A stretch of 64,000 nucleotides of DNA from positions 930,001-994,000 of the forward strand of contig NZ_JAFBBJ010000001.1 in the NCBI RefSeq assembly GCF_016907085.1, read 5' to 3'. Of this stretch, positions 8,760-17,535 are shown one piece after another (position 1 is the first letter of the stretch; each line of letters begins with the position of its first letter). Source of the stretch: Clavibacter michiganensis. Its GTDB lineage: Bacteria > Actinomycetota > Actinomycetes > Actinomycetales > Microbacteriaceae. Under the pieces are notes generated by a model, which did no database searches, was not told the DNA's origin, and saw only the letters and a list, made by a program, of their open reading frames with translations. The translations under genes were made by a program, and so were the position numbers.

Positions 8760-9176
8760 TCAGCGCGCGAAGTAGCCGCGGTAGTACTCGTAGGTCCAGC
8801 CCACGAGCGCGATGATCGCCAGCCCGCCGCCGATGATCGCGATCCAGATGCCCACGGCGAGGCCGAGGAACACGGATGCGGCGCCGGCCGCGAGGATCAC
8901 GGGCCACCAGCTCCAGGGGCTGAAGAACCCGAGCTCCGGGTCGCCGTCGTCGACGTTGGCGTCGCTGCGGTCCTCCGGGAGCTCGCCGTTCTGGGCGGCG
9001 TAGAGCCGGGCCACGAAGAAGCCGATGAACGCCGCCAGCACGCCGGAGAGCGCGATGGCCAGGGTGCCCACCCATTCGACCGTGTTCTGGTCGATCAGGT
9101 GCCAGACCGTGTACGCGGCCGCCGCGATGACGAAGAAGACCGCGAGGACGTAGAAGAGGTTCCTATTGGCGCGCAC
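8760..9176 (-). CDS. ctaF: cytochrome c oxidase subunit IV, actinobacterial type
   Basis: A small membrane subunit of the aa3 oxidase, 138 residues, with four predicted helices: two before and two after a short acidic loop (ELPEDRSDANVDDGDPELGFF). The motif GFFSPWSWWPVILA just before helix 3 is characteristic of the actinobacterial CtaF family. It follows ctaD with only one base between the genes, so it is translated from the same mRNA. Family members are needed for the structure of the bcc-aa3 supercomplex and have no catalytic centre. Confidence 0.93.
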   Translation of the reverse strand: MRANRNLFYVLAVFFVIAAAAYTVWHLIDQNTVEWVGTLAIALSGVLAAFIGFFVARLYAAQNGELPEDRSDANVDDGDPELGFFSPWSWWPVILAAGAASVFLGLAVGIWIAIIGGGLAIIALVGWTYEYYRGYFAR

Positions 9177-9177
9177 G

Positions 9178-10923
9178 TCACTTCACCTTGTCGCTGGAGA
9201 TGTCGTAGGTCGCGGCATCGGGAGCGTCCTTGGCCGGACCGATTCCCACGGGGATGCCCGCCTCGGGGTGGTTGAGGTCGAAGGCCGGGGCCTCCGAGCG
9301 GATGCGCGGGATAGACGTGAAGTTGTGCCGCGGCGGCGGGCACGAGGTCGCCCACTCGAGCGAGCGGCCGTAGCCCCACGGATCGTTCACGGTGACGCGC
9401 GGCGCCGTGCGGGCGGTGATCCAGACGTTCAGGAAGAACGGGATCATCGACAGCGCGAGGATGCCGGCGCCGATGGTGGACAGCTGGTTCATCCACGTGA
9501 AGTCGTCCTCGGGCTGGTACGTCGCGTAGCGACGCGGCATGCCCATGACGCCCAGCCAGTGCTGGATGAGGAACGTCGTGTGGAAGCCGATGAACAGCAG
9601 CCAGAAGTGGACCTTGCCGAGGCGCTCGTTGAGCATCGTGCCCGTCCACTTCGGCCACCAGAAGTAGAAGCCGGAGAACATGGCGAACACGACGGTGCCG
9701 AAGACCACGTAGTGGAAGTGCGCGACGACGAAGTACGTGTCGGACACGTGGAAGTCGAGCGGGGGCGACGCGAGGATGACGCCGGTGAGACCGCCGAACG
9801 TGAACGTGATGAGGAATCCGATGGCCCAGAGCATGGGCGTCTCGAACGTGACCGAGCCGCGCCACATGGTGCCGATCCAGTTGAAGATCTTCACGCCCGT
9901 GGGGACCGCGATGAGCATGGTCATGAGCGAGAAGAACGGCAGCAGGACGGATCCGGTGACGTACATGTGGTGCGCCCACACCGTGACCGAGAGGGCCGCG
10001 ATGGAGATGGTCGCGTACACGAGCGTCTTGTACCCGAAGATCGGCTTGCGGCTGAAGACCGGGAAGACCTCGGAGACGATGCCGAAGAACGGCAGGGCGA
10101 TGATGTACACCTCGGGGTGCCCGAAGAACCAGAAGAGGTGCTGCCACAGGATGGCGCCGCCGTTGGCCGGGTCGTAGATGTGCGCGTCGAAGATGCGGTC
10201 GGCACCGAGGCCGAACAGCGCCGCCGCGAGCACCGGGAACGCCATCAGCACGAGGATCGACGTCACGAGGATGTTCCACGTGAAGATGGGCATGCGGAAC
10301 ATCGTCATCCCGGGCGCGCGCATCGTGATGATGGTCGTCACGAAGTTCACCGCGCCGAGGATCGTCCCGAAGCCGCTGAGCGCCAGGCCCATCACCCAGA
10401 GGTTCCCTCCCAACCCTGGCGAGAACGTCGTGCTGGACAGCGGCGCGTACGCGAACCATCCGAACGAGGCCGCTCCGGCCGGGGTGAGGAAGCCGGCGAC
10501 CGCGATGAGCGAGCCGAAGTTGAACAGCCAGTACGCGAACGCGTTGAGTCGCGGGAACGCGACGTCCGGAGCGCCGATCTGCAGCGGCATGAGCACGTTG
10601 GCGAAGCCCGCGAAGAGCGGCGTCGCGAACATGAGCAGCATGATCGTGCCGTGCATGGTGAAGAGCTGGTTGTACTGCTCCTTCGTCTCCACCACGTGCA
10701 GGCCCGGCTCGAAGAGCTGGGCGCGGATGACGAGCGCCATGACCCCGCCGAGGCAGAAGTAGAGGAACGAGGTGATCAGGTACAGGTACCCGATGGTCTT
10801 GTGGTCGGTGGAGGTGATCCAGTTGACCACGACGTTGCCGCGACGCTCGGCCTTGCCGGAGCCGTCGAGGACCTTCGCCTGACCCGCGGGGATCGCGGTG
10901 GGACGGTTCAGTGTCGATGTCAC
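9178..10923 (-). CDS. ctaD: cytochrome c oxidase (aa3) subunit I
   Basis: The catalytic subunit of the terminal oxidase, which reduces oxygen at a heme a3-CuB centre and pumps protons. The 581-residue protein has twelve helices. H91 (in [11 protein letters not shown]) is a likely heme a ligand. HPEVY at 269-273 carries the CuB histidine-tyrosine pair. The region after residue 310 has the HH pair (WAHHMY) of CuB. The start, [10 protein letters not shown], follows the ctaC stop by 10 bases. It lies between ctaC and ctaF, the standard actinobacterial order. Confidence 0.97.
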   Translation of the reverse strand: MTSTLNRPTAIPAGQAKVLDGSGKAERRGNVVVNWITSTDHKTIGYLYLITSFLYFCLGGVMALVIRAQLFEPGLHVVETKEQYNQLFTMHGTIMLLMFATPLFAGFANVLMPLQIGAPDVAFPRLNAFAYWLFNFGSLIAVAGFLTPAGAASFGWFAYAPLSSTTFSPGLGGNLWVMGLALSGFGTILGAVNFVTTIITMRAPGMTMFRMPIFTWNILVTSILVLMAFPVLAAALFGLGADRIFDAHIYDPANGGAILWQHLFWFFGHPEVYIIALPFFGIVSEVFPVFSRKPIFGYKTLVYATISIAALSVTVWAHHMYVTGSVLLPFFSLMTMLIAVPTGVKIFNWIGTMWRGSVTFETPMLWAIGFLITFTFGGLTGVILASPPLDFHVSDTYFVVAHFHYVVFGTVVFAMFSGFYFWWPKWTGTMLNERLGKVHFWLLFIGFHTTFLIQHWLGVMGMPRRYATYQPEDDFTWMNQLSTIGAGILALSMIPFFLNVWITARTAPRVTVNDPWGYGRSLEWATSCPPPRHNFTSIPRIRSEAPAFDLNHPEAGIPVGIGPAKDAPDAATYDISSDKVK

Positions 10924-10933
10924 GATGTGTGCC

Positions 10934-11845
10934 CTACTTCTCGGACGACTCGGTGGTGGCCGGCACGTCGGTGCCGGGGAGGTTCTGCAGGCGGTCGTAG
11001 TCCTTGCCGAGGTCGCCGGCGAACCCGGCCGCCTTCTGCTTCTCGATGTACGCGTTGTACTCGTCGATCGAGACGACCTTGACCTGGAAGAGCATGAGCG
11101 AGTGGTACTCGCCGCAGAGCTCGGCGCACTTGCCCATGTACGTCCCCTCCTTCTCGGGGATGAACGTCATGTAGTTGGTCTTGCCCGAGATGAGGTCCTT
11201 CTTGTAGAGGAAGTCCACGACCCAGAAGGAGTGCAGCGTGTCACGGGTGTTGAGCTCGAGCTCGACCTTGGTGTTGACCGGCAGGTAGAGCGTGGGGAGC
11301 TTGTCCTTGTCGATGGAGCCCTGGGGGCCGTTCGGGTCGTCGACGGCCTGGACGCCCTGCTCGTAGGCGCCGCCCTCGATGGGCTGGCCGGCCTCGGTCT
11401 CGCCGCCGAGGTAGTTGAAGTCCCACGCCCACTGCTTGCCGAAGACCTGGACCTTGACCTCGGGCTTGTCGAAGCGGGCCTCGATGGCGGCCTGGTCCTT
11501 GGCGGTGAACGCGAAGAAGCCGAGGACGAGGATCAGCGGCACGATCGTGTAGAAGATCTCGATCGGCATGTTGTAGCGCATCTGCACGGGCAGGCCGGTC
11601 TGGCCCTTGCGGCGGCGGTACACGACCGCGGCCCAGATGGTGAGGCCCCACGTGAGGACGCCCACCGCGAGGAGGACGATCCAGGCCGTGACCCACAGTC
11701 CGATGACCGAATCGACGTGGTTGGTCGTGCCCGGTTCCGTCGGCAGGAATCCCTGGAGCTGCTGCTGGGTGCACCCCGCGAGGAGTATCGAGATGCCCAG
11801 GGCGACGGGAATCGTCAGCCAACGTTGACGGCGAGTGAAGCGCAC
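10934..11845 (-). CDS. ctaC: cytochrome c oxidase (aa3) subunit II, lipoprotein
   Basis: Subunit II receives electrons from QcrC at its CuA centre. With GTG 11845 as start the protein is 303 residues and opens with a positively charged stretch and a lipobox, LLAGC (residues 21-25), so Cys25 would be lipidated. CuA ligands are in C240-AEL-C244-GEYH248SLM251. The frame is open 47 codons further up, but that extension would bury the signal peptide. GAAGGG lies about 8 bases before GTG 11845, which supports the shorter start. It is first in the ctaC-ctaD-ctaF-GNAT operon. A TAGTGT -10 candidate is at 11888-11883. Confidence 0.95.
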   Translation of the reverse strand: MRFTRRQRWLTIPVALGISILLAGCTQQQLQGFLPTEPGTTNHVDSVIGLWVTAWIVLLAVGVLTWGLTIWAAVVYRRRKGQTGLPVQMRYNMPIEIFYTIVPLILVLGFFAFTAKDQAAIEARFDKPEVKVQVFGKQWAWDFNYLGGETEAGQPIEGGAYEQGVQAVDDPNGPQGSIDKDKLPTLYLPVNTKVELELNTRDTLHSFWVVDFLYKKDLISGKTNYMTFIPEKEGTYMGKCAELCGEYHSLMLFQVKVVSIDEYNAYIEKQKAAGFAGDLGKDYDRLQNLPGTDVPATTESSEK

Positions 11846-11893
11846 GTGCAGACCCTTCGGAGAACCGGATGTGACGAGTTCCACACTACGCGA

Positions 11894-11946
11894 CAGGGAG
11901 CCGCCCGAAGGACGACTCCCTGCTCGGGCCCCGTGTTTCCGGGCCC
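11894..11946 (-). terminator. nested hairpins / possible pseudoknot between erpA-type gene and ctaC
   Basis: Read on the minus strand, the 3' side of the Fe-S carrier gene has a GGGCCC pair (11941-11946 with 11926-11931). Two interleaved pairs follow: 11924-11929 with 11903-11908, and 11916-11922 with 11894-11900. The interleaved order allows an H-type pseudoknot or two alternative hairpins. The structure lies upstream of the likely ctaC -10 box, so a termination role for the upstream gene is the simplest reading. Confidence 0.4.
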
Positions 11947-11969
11947 AGATCCGCTTACCGTTCCGTGTG

Positions 11970-12332
11970 TCAGTGGAACGAGTCACCGCACGCGCACGAA
12001 CCGCCCGCGTTCGGGTTGTCGATGGTGAAGCCCTGCTTCTGGATGGTGTCCTCGAAGTCGATCGTGGCGCCGTCGAGGTACGGGACGCTCATCTTGTCGA
12101 CGATGACCTCGACCCCGTCGAAGTCGACCGTCGCGTCGCCGTCGAGCTCGCGCTCGTCGAAGTAGAGCTGGTAGATGAGGCCGGAGCAGCCGCCGGGCTG
12201 GACGGCGACGCGGAGGCGGAGGTCCTCGCGGCCCTCCTGCTGGAGCAGGCTCTTGACCTTGCTCGCCGCGGTGTCCGTGAGTCCGACGCGGTGGGCCGCC
12301 TCGGCGGTCTCGGTCAGCGTGGTGTCGGTCAT
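11970..12332 (-). CDS. erpA: HesB/IscA/ErpA family iron-sulfur cluster carrier
   Basis: An A-type carrier that delivers Fe-S clusters to apo-proteins. The 120-residue protein has the three conserved cysteines: one in PGGCSGLIY near the middle and two in the C-terminal SCACGDSFH. ATG 12332 is chosen because GAGGAG precedes it by about 6 bases; an upstream in-frame start would add 25 arginine-rich residues with no support. It precedes ctaC on the same strand. Whether it is specific for respiratory Fe-S proteins such as QcrA is only suggested by the neighbourhood. A palindrome overlaps its promoter. Confidence 0.92.
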   Translation of the reverse strand: MTDTTLTETAEAAHRVGLTDTAASKVKSLLQQEGREDLRLRVAVQPGGCSGLIYQLYFDERELDGDATVDFDGVEVIVDKMSVPYLDGATIDFEDTIQKQGFTIDNPNAGGSCACGDSFH

Positions 12333-12367
12333 GAGCACTCCTCGGGTGGTGGGATCTGCGGTCGGGC

Positions 12368-12384
12368 GACTCCGGTGGAGTCTA
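12368..12384 (-). promoter_or_regulatory. palindrome overlapping the putative erpA -10 box
   Basis: GACTCC-GGT-GGAGTC (12368-12382) is a perfect 6-3-6 inverted repeat. On the minus strand it overlaps TAGACT (12384-12379), a good -10 hexamer about 47 bases before the ATG. The position suits a repressor or redox/Fe-S sensing operator. No known regulator motif was recognised. Confidence 0.35.
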
Positions 12385-12466
12385 CGTCGTGCAACCGCGG
12401 GAGTCACCCGGGTGTTCCCGTCCGCCGGCCCGATCCGTCATGTGCTCCTGGACCGGAACGCGACCG

Positions 12467-13888
12467 TCAGCTGCGGCGGGCGATGCGCGACAGGAGGACG
12501 GCCTCGCTGAGGATCGCGCGCTGCAGCACGCCGAGGTGCTGCGACTCGTTCGGGCTGTGCGCGCGGGTGTCCGGGTCCTCCACCCCGGTGACGAGGATCT
12601 GCGCGGAGGGGAAGGCCTGCACGAGGTCGGCGATGAACGGGATGGATCCGCCGATGCCGGTCTGCACGGGCGCGCGGCCCCAGCCCGCCGTCATCGCGGC
12701 GGTGGCCTCGGCCATCGCCCAGCCGCTCGTGTCGACGAGGAACGGATCGCCCTGGTCGACGTCGCTAATCTCGACGTGCGCGCCGAAGGGACGGTTCCCC
12801 TGGATGTGCGCCTCGAGGGCGCGGTACGCGTCCGCGCCGGTCTGCCCGGGGGCGATGCGCGCGCTGAGGCGCACGGACACCTCCGGGAGGAGCGTGTTGC
12901 TCGCGTTGGCGACCGAAGGCGCGTCGATCCCCGTCACGGTGATGGACGGCTGCGCCCACAGGCGCGTGAGGATCGGGCCGGTGCCCACGGGCGAGACGCC
13001 CGGCAGGAGCGCGGCCTCCTCCGCGAGGCGCGCGTCGTCGTAGGCGGGCGTGTCCATCCCGGTCGAGGTGAGGCCCGCGACCGCGACGGATCCGCTCTCG
13101 TCCCACAGGGTGTCCAGGAGGCGGACGGTCGCCATCATCGCGTCGGGGACGGCGCCGCCGAACATGCCCGAGTGGGACGCGTGGTCGAGCGTGCGCACCG
13201 TGAGGCGGAACGTGACGTTGCCGCGGAGGGCGACGGTGATGGAGGGGGTGTCGACGTCCCAGTTGTCGCTGTCGGCGACGACGATGACGTCGGCCGCGAG
13301 GGCGTCGTGGTGCGTCGCGAGGAAGTCGGAGAAGGAGCGGGATCCGGCCTCCTCCTCGCCCTCGATGAAGACGGCGAGGCCGAGGTCGAGGTCGTCGCCC
13401 TCCGCCTCGACGAGCGCGCGGATGGCCGCGACGTGCGTCATGATGCCGGCCTTGTCGTCGGAGGCGCCGCGCCCGTGCAGGCGGTCGCCGCGGAGGGTGG
13501 GCTCGAAGGGCGGGGTCTCCCAGTGCTCGTCCGCGCCGGGGGGCTGCACGTCGTGGTGCGCATAGAGGAGGACGGTGGGCTTGCCGTTCCGCGCGACGCG
13601 CGTGGCGAGGACGGCCGGCTGCCCGTCGTCGCCCGACGGCGTCGAGGCGCGGTGGACGGAGACGTCGTCGAAGACGCCGAGCCCCGCGAGCAGGCCCGCG
13701 ACGGCGTCCGCGCTGGCCACGACGTGGGTCGGGTCGAAGGCCGGCCAGGAGACGGAGGGGATGCGCACGAGCGCCGAGAGGTCGGCGATCGTGGTGGGCA
13801 GCCCGCCCGCGACGACGGCGGCGAGCCGGTCGACGGCCTCCTGGTCCGGTGCGGTCACGGCGTCTGCGGAGGTGTCGGGAGGCGTCAT
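12467..13888 (-). CDS. M20/M28 family dipeptidase (zinc metallopeptidase)
   Basis: A 473-residue cytosolic aminoacylase/dipeptidase-type enzyme of peptidase family M20. Metal-binding motifs are YAHHDVQPPG, then DDKAG, then the catalytic/metal GEEEAGS, in the expected order. A dimerisation insert lies between the metal-binding segments. Relatives act on short peptides; the exact substrate is not evident. ATG 13888 is chosen over a further upstream start because that extension would overlap the divergent DUF3043 gene. A TAAGAT -10 box also lies 7 bases before ATG 13888, suggesting a leaderless mRNA. Confidence 0.88.
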   Translation of the reverse strand: MTPPDTSADAVTAPDQEAVDRLAAVVAGGLPTTIADLSALVRIPSVSWPAFDPTHVVASADAVAGLLAGLGVFDDVSVHRASTPSGDDGQPAVLATRVARNGKPTVLLYAHHDVQPPGADEHWETPPFEPTLRGDRLHGRGASDDKAGIMTHVAAIRALVEAEGDDLDLGLAVFIEGEEEAGSRSFSDFLATHHDALAADVIVVADSDNWDVDTPSITVALRGNVTFRLTVRTLDHASHSGMFGGAVPDAMMATVRLLDTLWDESGSVAVAGLTSTGMDTPAYDDARLAEEAALLPGVSPVGTGPILTRLWAQPSITVTGIDAPSVANASNTLLPEVSVRLSARIAPGQTGADAYRALEAHIQGNRPFGAHVEISDVDQGDPFLVDTSGWAMAEATAAMTAGWGRAPVQTGIGGSIPFIADLVQAFPSAQILVTGVEDPDTRAHSPNESQHLGVLQRAILSEAVLLSRIARRS

Positions 13889-13905
13889 GCAGGTAATCTT
13901 AGATT
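13889..13905. promoter_or_regulatory. compact divergent promoter built on an AATCT-T-AGATT palindrome
   Basis: The 11-base palindrome at 13895-13905 gives TAAGAT on the minus strand (13901-13896), 7 bases from the peptidase ATG. On the plus strand it gives TAATCT or TAGATT (13894-13899 or 13900-13905) for the DUF3043 gene. Only 40 bases separate the two start codons. Confidence 0.45.
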
Positions 13906-13928
13906 CACTCCAGGCAAGGACGAGAGAC

Positions 13929-14522
13929 GTGGCGAAGCAGCAGACCCCCGCAGAGACCCCCTCCGAGACGAGCGCACCGGTGCCCGTCGACGGCCGCACG
14001 GCCGACGGGAAGAAGGGCCCCACCCCGACCCGTCGGGAGCGGGAGGCCGCGAACCTCCGCCCGCTCGTGCCCCAGGACCGCAAGCTCGCGGCGCAGCAGG
14101 CCAAGGAGAAGGCGCGCGAGGCACGCGCCCGCGCCAACGCTGGCATGGCCGCGGGCGACGAGCGCTACCTGCCCGTCCGCGACAAGGGCCCGCAGAAGCG
14201 GTACGCCCGCGACGTCGTGGACGCCCGCTGGAGCGTCGGCGAGCTGCTCCTGCCCGTGATGGGCGTCGTGGTGGTGCTCACGTTCGTGCTGCCGAACCTG
14301 TCGGCGATCCCGCTGCTGTCGATCTACGTCTTCGTCATCGCCGCGATCATCGACGCGTACCTCACGGGGCGCCGCGTGCGGGCCGCCATCGCCGCCCGCG
14401 TCGGCGCCGACCGCGTCGAGCGCGGCATCCGCTGGTACACCGGCATGCGCACCATCCAGATGCGGCCGATGCGCCTGCCGAAGCCGCAGGTGAAGCGCCG
14501 CGAGAAGGTCACCTTCAGCTGA
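13929..14522 (+). CDS. DUF3043 domain membrane protein
   Basis: A 197-residue protein of the actinobacterial DUF3043 family, function unknown. The first 100 residues are hydrophilic and rich in Lys, Arg, Glu and Ala (for example TPTRREREAANLRPLVPQDRK). Two membrane helices (about 105-150) follow, then a basic tail ending in VKRREKVTFS. The middle motif VRDKGPQKRYARDVVDARWSVGE is the family hallmark. GTG 13929 follows AAGGA by about 8 bases. It is divergent from the M20 peptidase across a very short promoter region and convergent with pyrD. Confidence 0.85.
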   Translation: MAKQQTPAETPSETSAPVPVDGRTADGKKGPTPTRREREAANLRPLVPQDRKLAAQQAKEKAREARARANAGMAAGDERYLPVRDKGPQKRYARDVVDARWSVGELLLPVMGVVVVLTFVLPNLSAIPLLSIYVFVIAAIIDAYLTGRRVRAAIAARVGADRVERGIRWYTGMRTIQMRPMRLPKPQVKRREKVTFS

Positions 14523-14580
14523 TCGACGCCCGCGGGCCCGGACCGGGCGCGCGACCGCTCCGTCGCTCGGGGAGCGCGGG

Positions 14581-15615
14581 TCAGCGTGAGCGGCGGATCC
14601 GAGCGAGGCCGGTGTTGACCGACCGCGCCCAGAGCGGACCGCGGTAGAGGAAGGCCGTGTAGCCCTGCACCAGGGTGGCGCCCGCGTCGAGCCGCGCCTG
14701 GACGTCGGCAGCCGTGTCCACACCGCCGACCGAGATGACGCACGCCTCGGACGGCAGGACGCGGCGCAGGATCCGAAGCACCTCGACCGCGCGCGGGGCG
14801 AGCGGCGCACCGGACAGGCCGCCGGCGCCGGCCGCCTCGACGACCGCCGCGTCGGTGCGGAGGTCCGCGCGGGACAGGGTCGTGTTCGTGGCGATGACGC
14901 CGGCGAGGCCGAGCTCGGTGGCGAGCTCCGCGATCCGCTCGACCTCGGCGTCCTGCAGGTCGGGCGCGATCTTGACGAGGACGGGCACGCCGTCCGCCGC
15001 GTCGCGGATGCTCGTGAGGAGCGGCCGGAGCAGCTCGATCTCCTGCAGGCCGCGGAGGCCCGGCGTGTTCGGCGAGCTGACGTTGATCGCGAGGTAGTCG
15101 GCCACGGGGGCGACGAGGCGCGTGGACGTGACGTAGTCGGCGACCGCGTCCTCCACGGCGACGGCGCGCGTCTTGCCGATGTTGACGCCGATGACGGGCC
15201 GGTCGGGCCGGGCCCGCAGGCGACGGAGCCGGTCGGCCAGGGCCGCCGCTCCCCCGTTGTTGAAGCCCATCCGGTTGATGACGGCGCGGTCCTCGACGAG
15301 CCGGAACAGGCGCGGGCGCGGGTTGCCGGGCTGCGCCGCGGCGGTGACCGTGCCGACCTCCACGTGGCCGAAGCCGAGCTGGCCGAGTCCGAGCACGGCC
15401 TGCGCGTCCTTGTCGAAGCCGGCGGCCACGCCGAACGGCGACGGGAAGCGGAGGCCGAGCGCGTCGACCGCGAGCGACGGATCCGGTGCGGTCAGCCGCC
15501 GGGCGATCCAACCGAGGCCGGACGACGGGAGGAGGGCGATGGCCGTGGACGCGAGGTGGTGGGCGTCCTCCGGATCCATGCGCGACAGGACCGTGCGGAA
15601 GAGGAGGGGATACAT
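14581..15615 (-). CDS. pyrD: dihydroorotate dehydrogenase (quinone), class 2
   Basis: Oxidises dihydroorotate to orotate in pyrimidine synthesis and passes electrons to the quinone pool at the membrane. The length (344 residues from ATG 15615) and an N-terminal amphipathic segment (MYPLLFRTVLSRMDPEDAHH) mark class 2. FMN-site features are GVAAGFDKDAQ near residue 65 and the catalytic-serine region INVSSPNTPGLR. The frame begins two codons earlier at GTG 15621, but that codon is only one base from the -10 box TAGCCT. ATG 15615 is exactly 7 bases from it, so a leaderless start there is preferred. Confidence 0.95.
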   Translation of the reverse strand: MYPLLFRTVLSRMDPEDAHHLASTAIALLPSSGLGWIARRLTAPDPSLAVDALGLRFPSPFGVAAGFDKDAQAVLGLGQLGFGHVEVGTVTAAAQPGNPRPRLFRLVEDRAVINRMGFNNGGAAALADRLRRLRARPDRPVIGVNIGKTRAVAVEDAVADYVTSTRLVAPVADYLAINVSSPNTPGLRGLQEIELLRPLLTSIRDAADGVPVLVKIAPDLQDAEVERIAELATELGLAGVIATNTTLSRADLRTDAAVVEAAGAGGLSGAPLAPRAVEVLRILRRVLPSEACVISVGGVDTAADVQARLDAGATLVQGYTAFLYRGPLWARSVNTGLARIRRSR

Positions 15616-15628
15616 CGGCACCAGGCTA
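15616..15628 (-). promoter_or_regulatory. putative -10 box of a leaderless pyrD promoter
   Basis: TAGCCT on the minus strand (15628-15623) is followed by 7 bases (GGTGCCG) and ATG 15615. A transcript starting at the usual distance would begin with that ATG. Confidence 0.5.
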
Positions 15629-15678
15629 GCGCCTGCGCGGGCCCCCGTCGGCTGCCCCGGTCCGGGTCGCGGCGGGGC

Positions 15679-16152
15679 TCAGGGCGCGTCGACGTCGGGG
15701 GTCGCCGCGTGCGCGACGCGCAGCTGCGCGATGGCCGACTCGAAGTCGTCGAGCGAGTCGAAGCCCTGGTAGACGCTGGCGAAGCGGAGGTACGCGACCT
15801 CGTCGAGCTCGCGGAGCGGCGGGAGGATGCTCAGCCCGATGTCGTTCGCCTCGATCTGCGACGCGCCGGTGGCCCGGATCGCCTCCTCCACGCGCTGCGC
15901 GAGGACCGCCAGGTCGGTGTCGGTGACGGGACGCCCCTGGCACGCCTTGCGGACGCCGGTGACGATCTTCTCCCGGCTGAACGGCTCGACCACGCCGTTG
16001 CGCTTGATCACGCTGAGGCTCGCGGTCTCCGTCGTGCTGAAGCGGCGGCCGCACTCGGGGCACTGCCGGCGCCGGCGGATCGACAGCCCGTCGTCGCTCG
16101 TGCGGGAGTCGACGACGCGGGAGTCGGGGTGGCGGCAGAAGGGGCAGAACAT
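15679..16152 (-). CDS. nrdR: transcriptional repressor NrdR
   Basis: NrdR represses ribonucleotide reductase genes when its ATP-cone senses high dATP. The 157-residue protein has the zinc ribbon with C3, C6, C31 and C34 (MFCPFC, then CPEC) and the usual [15 protein letters not shown] stretch. An ATP-cone follows from about residue 49. The normal length is 150-160. It is transcribed after hisD with a 17-base gap, so it may be part of a hisD-nrdR unit. No ribonucleotide reductase gene is in the window. Confidence 0.96.
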   Translation of the reverse strand: MFCPFCRHPDSRVVDSRTSDDGLSIRRRRQCPECGRRFSTTETASLSVIKRNGVVEPFSREKIVTGVRKACQGRPVTDTDLAVLAQRVEEAIRATGASQIEANDIGLSILPPLRELDEVAYLRFASVYQGFDSLDDFESAIAQLRVAHAATPDVDAP

Positions 16153-16169
16153 GGTGTGGCCAGGATACG

Positions 16170-17477
16170 TCAGGGCGTGAGGCGCGCCGTCACCGCGTCG
16201 CCGTGCGCGGGCAGGTCCTCGGCCCGGCTGAGCGCGACGATCATCGGCTCGGCCTCACGGAGAGCATCGGCGTCGTAGCGCACCACCTGCTGCGGGCGGA
16301 GGAACGTGTACGCGCCGAGGCCCGAGCCGAAGCGGGCCTGGCCGCCCGTGGGGAGCACGTGGTTGGATCCGGCGAGGTAGTCGCCGAGGCTCACCGGCGA
16401 ATGCGGACCCAGGAAGATCGCGCCGGCGCTGTGCAGGTGCGCGAGCAGGGCGTCCGGGTCGGCGGTCTGGACGGAGAGGTGCTCGGGGCCGTACGCGTCG
16501 CTGTAGCGCGCGGCCGTGACGAGGTCGTCGACCACGAGGATCGCCGACTGCGGGCCGGTGAGCGCCTGGCCGACGCGGCCCGCGTGTCCGGTGGTCGCGG
16601 CCAGGGCCTCGACCTCGGCGTCGACCGCGCGCGCGAGCTCGGGCGAGTCGGTGACCAGGACGGAGGCGGCCATCTCGTCGTGCTCCGCCTGGCTGACGAG
16701 GTCGGCGGCCACGAGGCGCGCGTCGGCCTGCGCGTCCGCGATGACGAGGATCTCGGTCGTGCCGGCCTCGGAGTCGATGCCCGTGACGCCGCGCACGACG
16801 CGCTTGGCGGCGGCCACGTAGATGTTGCCGGGGCCGGTGACGACGTCGACGGGCTCGAGGCCGAGATCCGGCACTCCGTGCGCGAAGGCCCCGATGGCCC
16901 CGGCGCCGCCCATCGCGTAGACCTCGTCCACGCCGAGGAGGCCGGCCGCGCCGAGGATGACCGGGTGCACGGATCCGCCGTGCGCGGCCTGCGCGGGCGA
17001 GGCGAGGGCGATGCTCGCCACTCCCGCGACCTGCGCGGCCACGACGTTCATCACGACGCTCGACGGGTAGACGGCCTTGCCGCCGGGGACGTAGAGGCCC
17101 ACCCGGCGCACCGGCTGCCAGCGCTGGACGATGGTGCCGCCGGGCACGACCGTGGTGGTGGTCTCCGGCGGGACCTGCGCGGCGGATCCCAGGCGCACGC
17201 GGCGGATGGCCTCCTCGAGGGCCGCGCGCACGGCGGGGTCGAGCGACTCCACGGCGGCGGCGATGTCCGCGGCGGGCACGCGCAGCGACTCCGGGCGCAC
17301 GCGGTCGAGCCGCTCCGCCTGGTCGAGCAGGGCCGCGCTCCCCCGGGTGCGCACGTCCTCGACGAGCTCGCGCGCCACGTCGAGCGCGACGGCGACGTCG
17401 GTGACGGGACGCGGGAGGAGGTCGAGCAGGTCGGCGGTGCTGGGCGTGGTGCCGCGGAGGTCCTGGATGCGCATCAT
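16170..17477 (-). CDS. hisD: histidinol dehydrogenase
   Basis: Catalyses the last two oxidations of histidine synthesis, histidinol to histidine, with NAD and zinc. The 435-residue protein has the usual length. Recognisable blocks include [50 protein letters not shown] and, near the end, [23 protein letters not shown]. These contain the zinc ligands and catalytic residues. Two ATGs stand next to each other (17477 and 17474), with GGAG a few bases upstream. A TAGACT -10 box lies at 17492-17487. No other his genes are seen here. Confidence 0.96.
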   Translation of the reverse strand: MMRIQDLRGTTPSTADLLDLLPRPVTDVAVALDVARELVEDVRTRGSAALLDQAERLDRVRPESLRVPAADIAAAVESLDPAVRAALEEAIRRVRLGSAAQVPPETTTTVVPGGTIVQRWQPVRRVGLYVPGGKAVYPSSVVMNVVAAQVAGVASIALASPAQAAHGGSVHPVILGAAGLLGVDEVYAMGGAGAIGAFAHGVPDLGLEPVDVVTGPGNIYVAAAKRVVRGVTGIDSEAGTTEILVIADAQADARLVAADLVSQAEHDEMAASVLVTDSPELARAVDAEVEALAATTGHAGRVGQALTGPQSAILVVDDLVTAARYSDAYGPEHLSVQTADPDALLAHLHSAGAIFLGPHSPVSLGDYLAGSNHVLPTGGQARFGSGLGAYTFLRPQQVVRYDADALREAEPMIVALSRAEDLPAHGDAVTARLTP

Positions 17478-17521
17478 GACTCCGGAAGTCTACCGAGCGG
17501 GCGCGTGGCGGATCCGGCGGC

Positions 17522-17535
17522 TAGCGTCTCCAGGC
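17522..17535 (+). promoter_or_regulatory. putative -10 box of a near-leaderless promoter
   Basis: TAGCGT at 17522-17527 lies 8 bases before the flavin reductase ATG at 17536. The mRNA would have almost no 5' leader. Confidence 0.4.

Noticed and set aside
13889..13928. DtxR/IdeR iron box from the AATCTTAGATT palindrome
   Set aside because: Too short and lacking the TTAGGTTAG-type arms; a divergent -10 explanation is simpler.
14523..14580. Convergent terminator between the DUF3043 and pyrD genes
   Set aside because: Only short 6-bp stems (for example 14556-14561 with 14571-14576) could be drawn, too weak to annotate.
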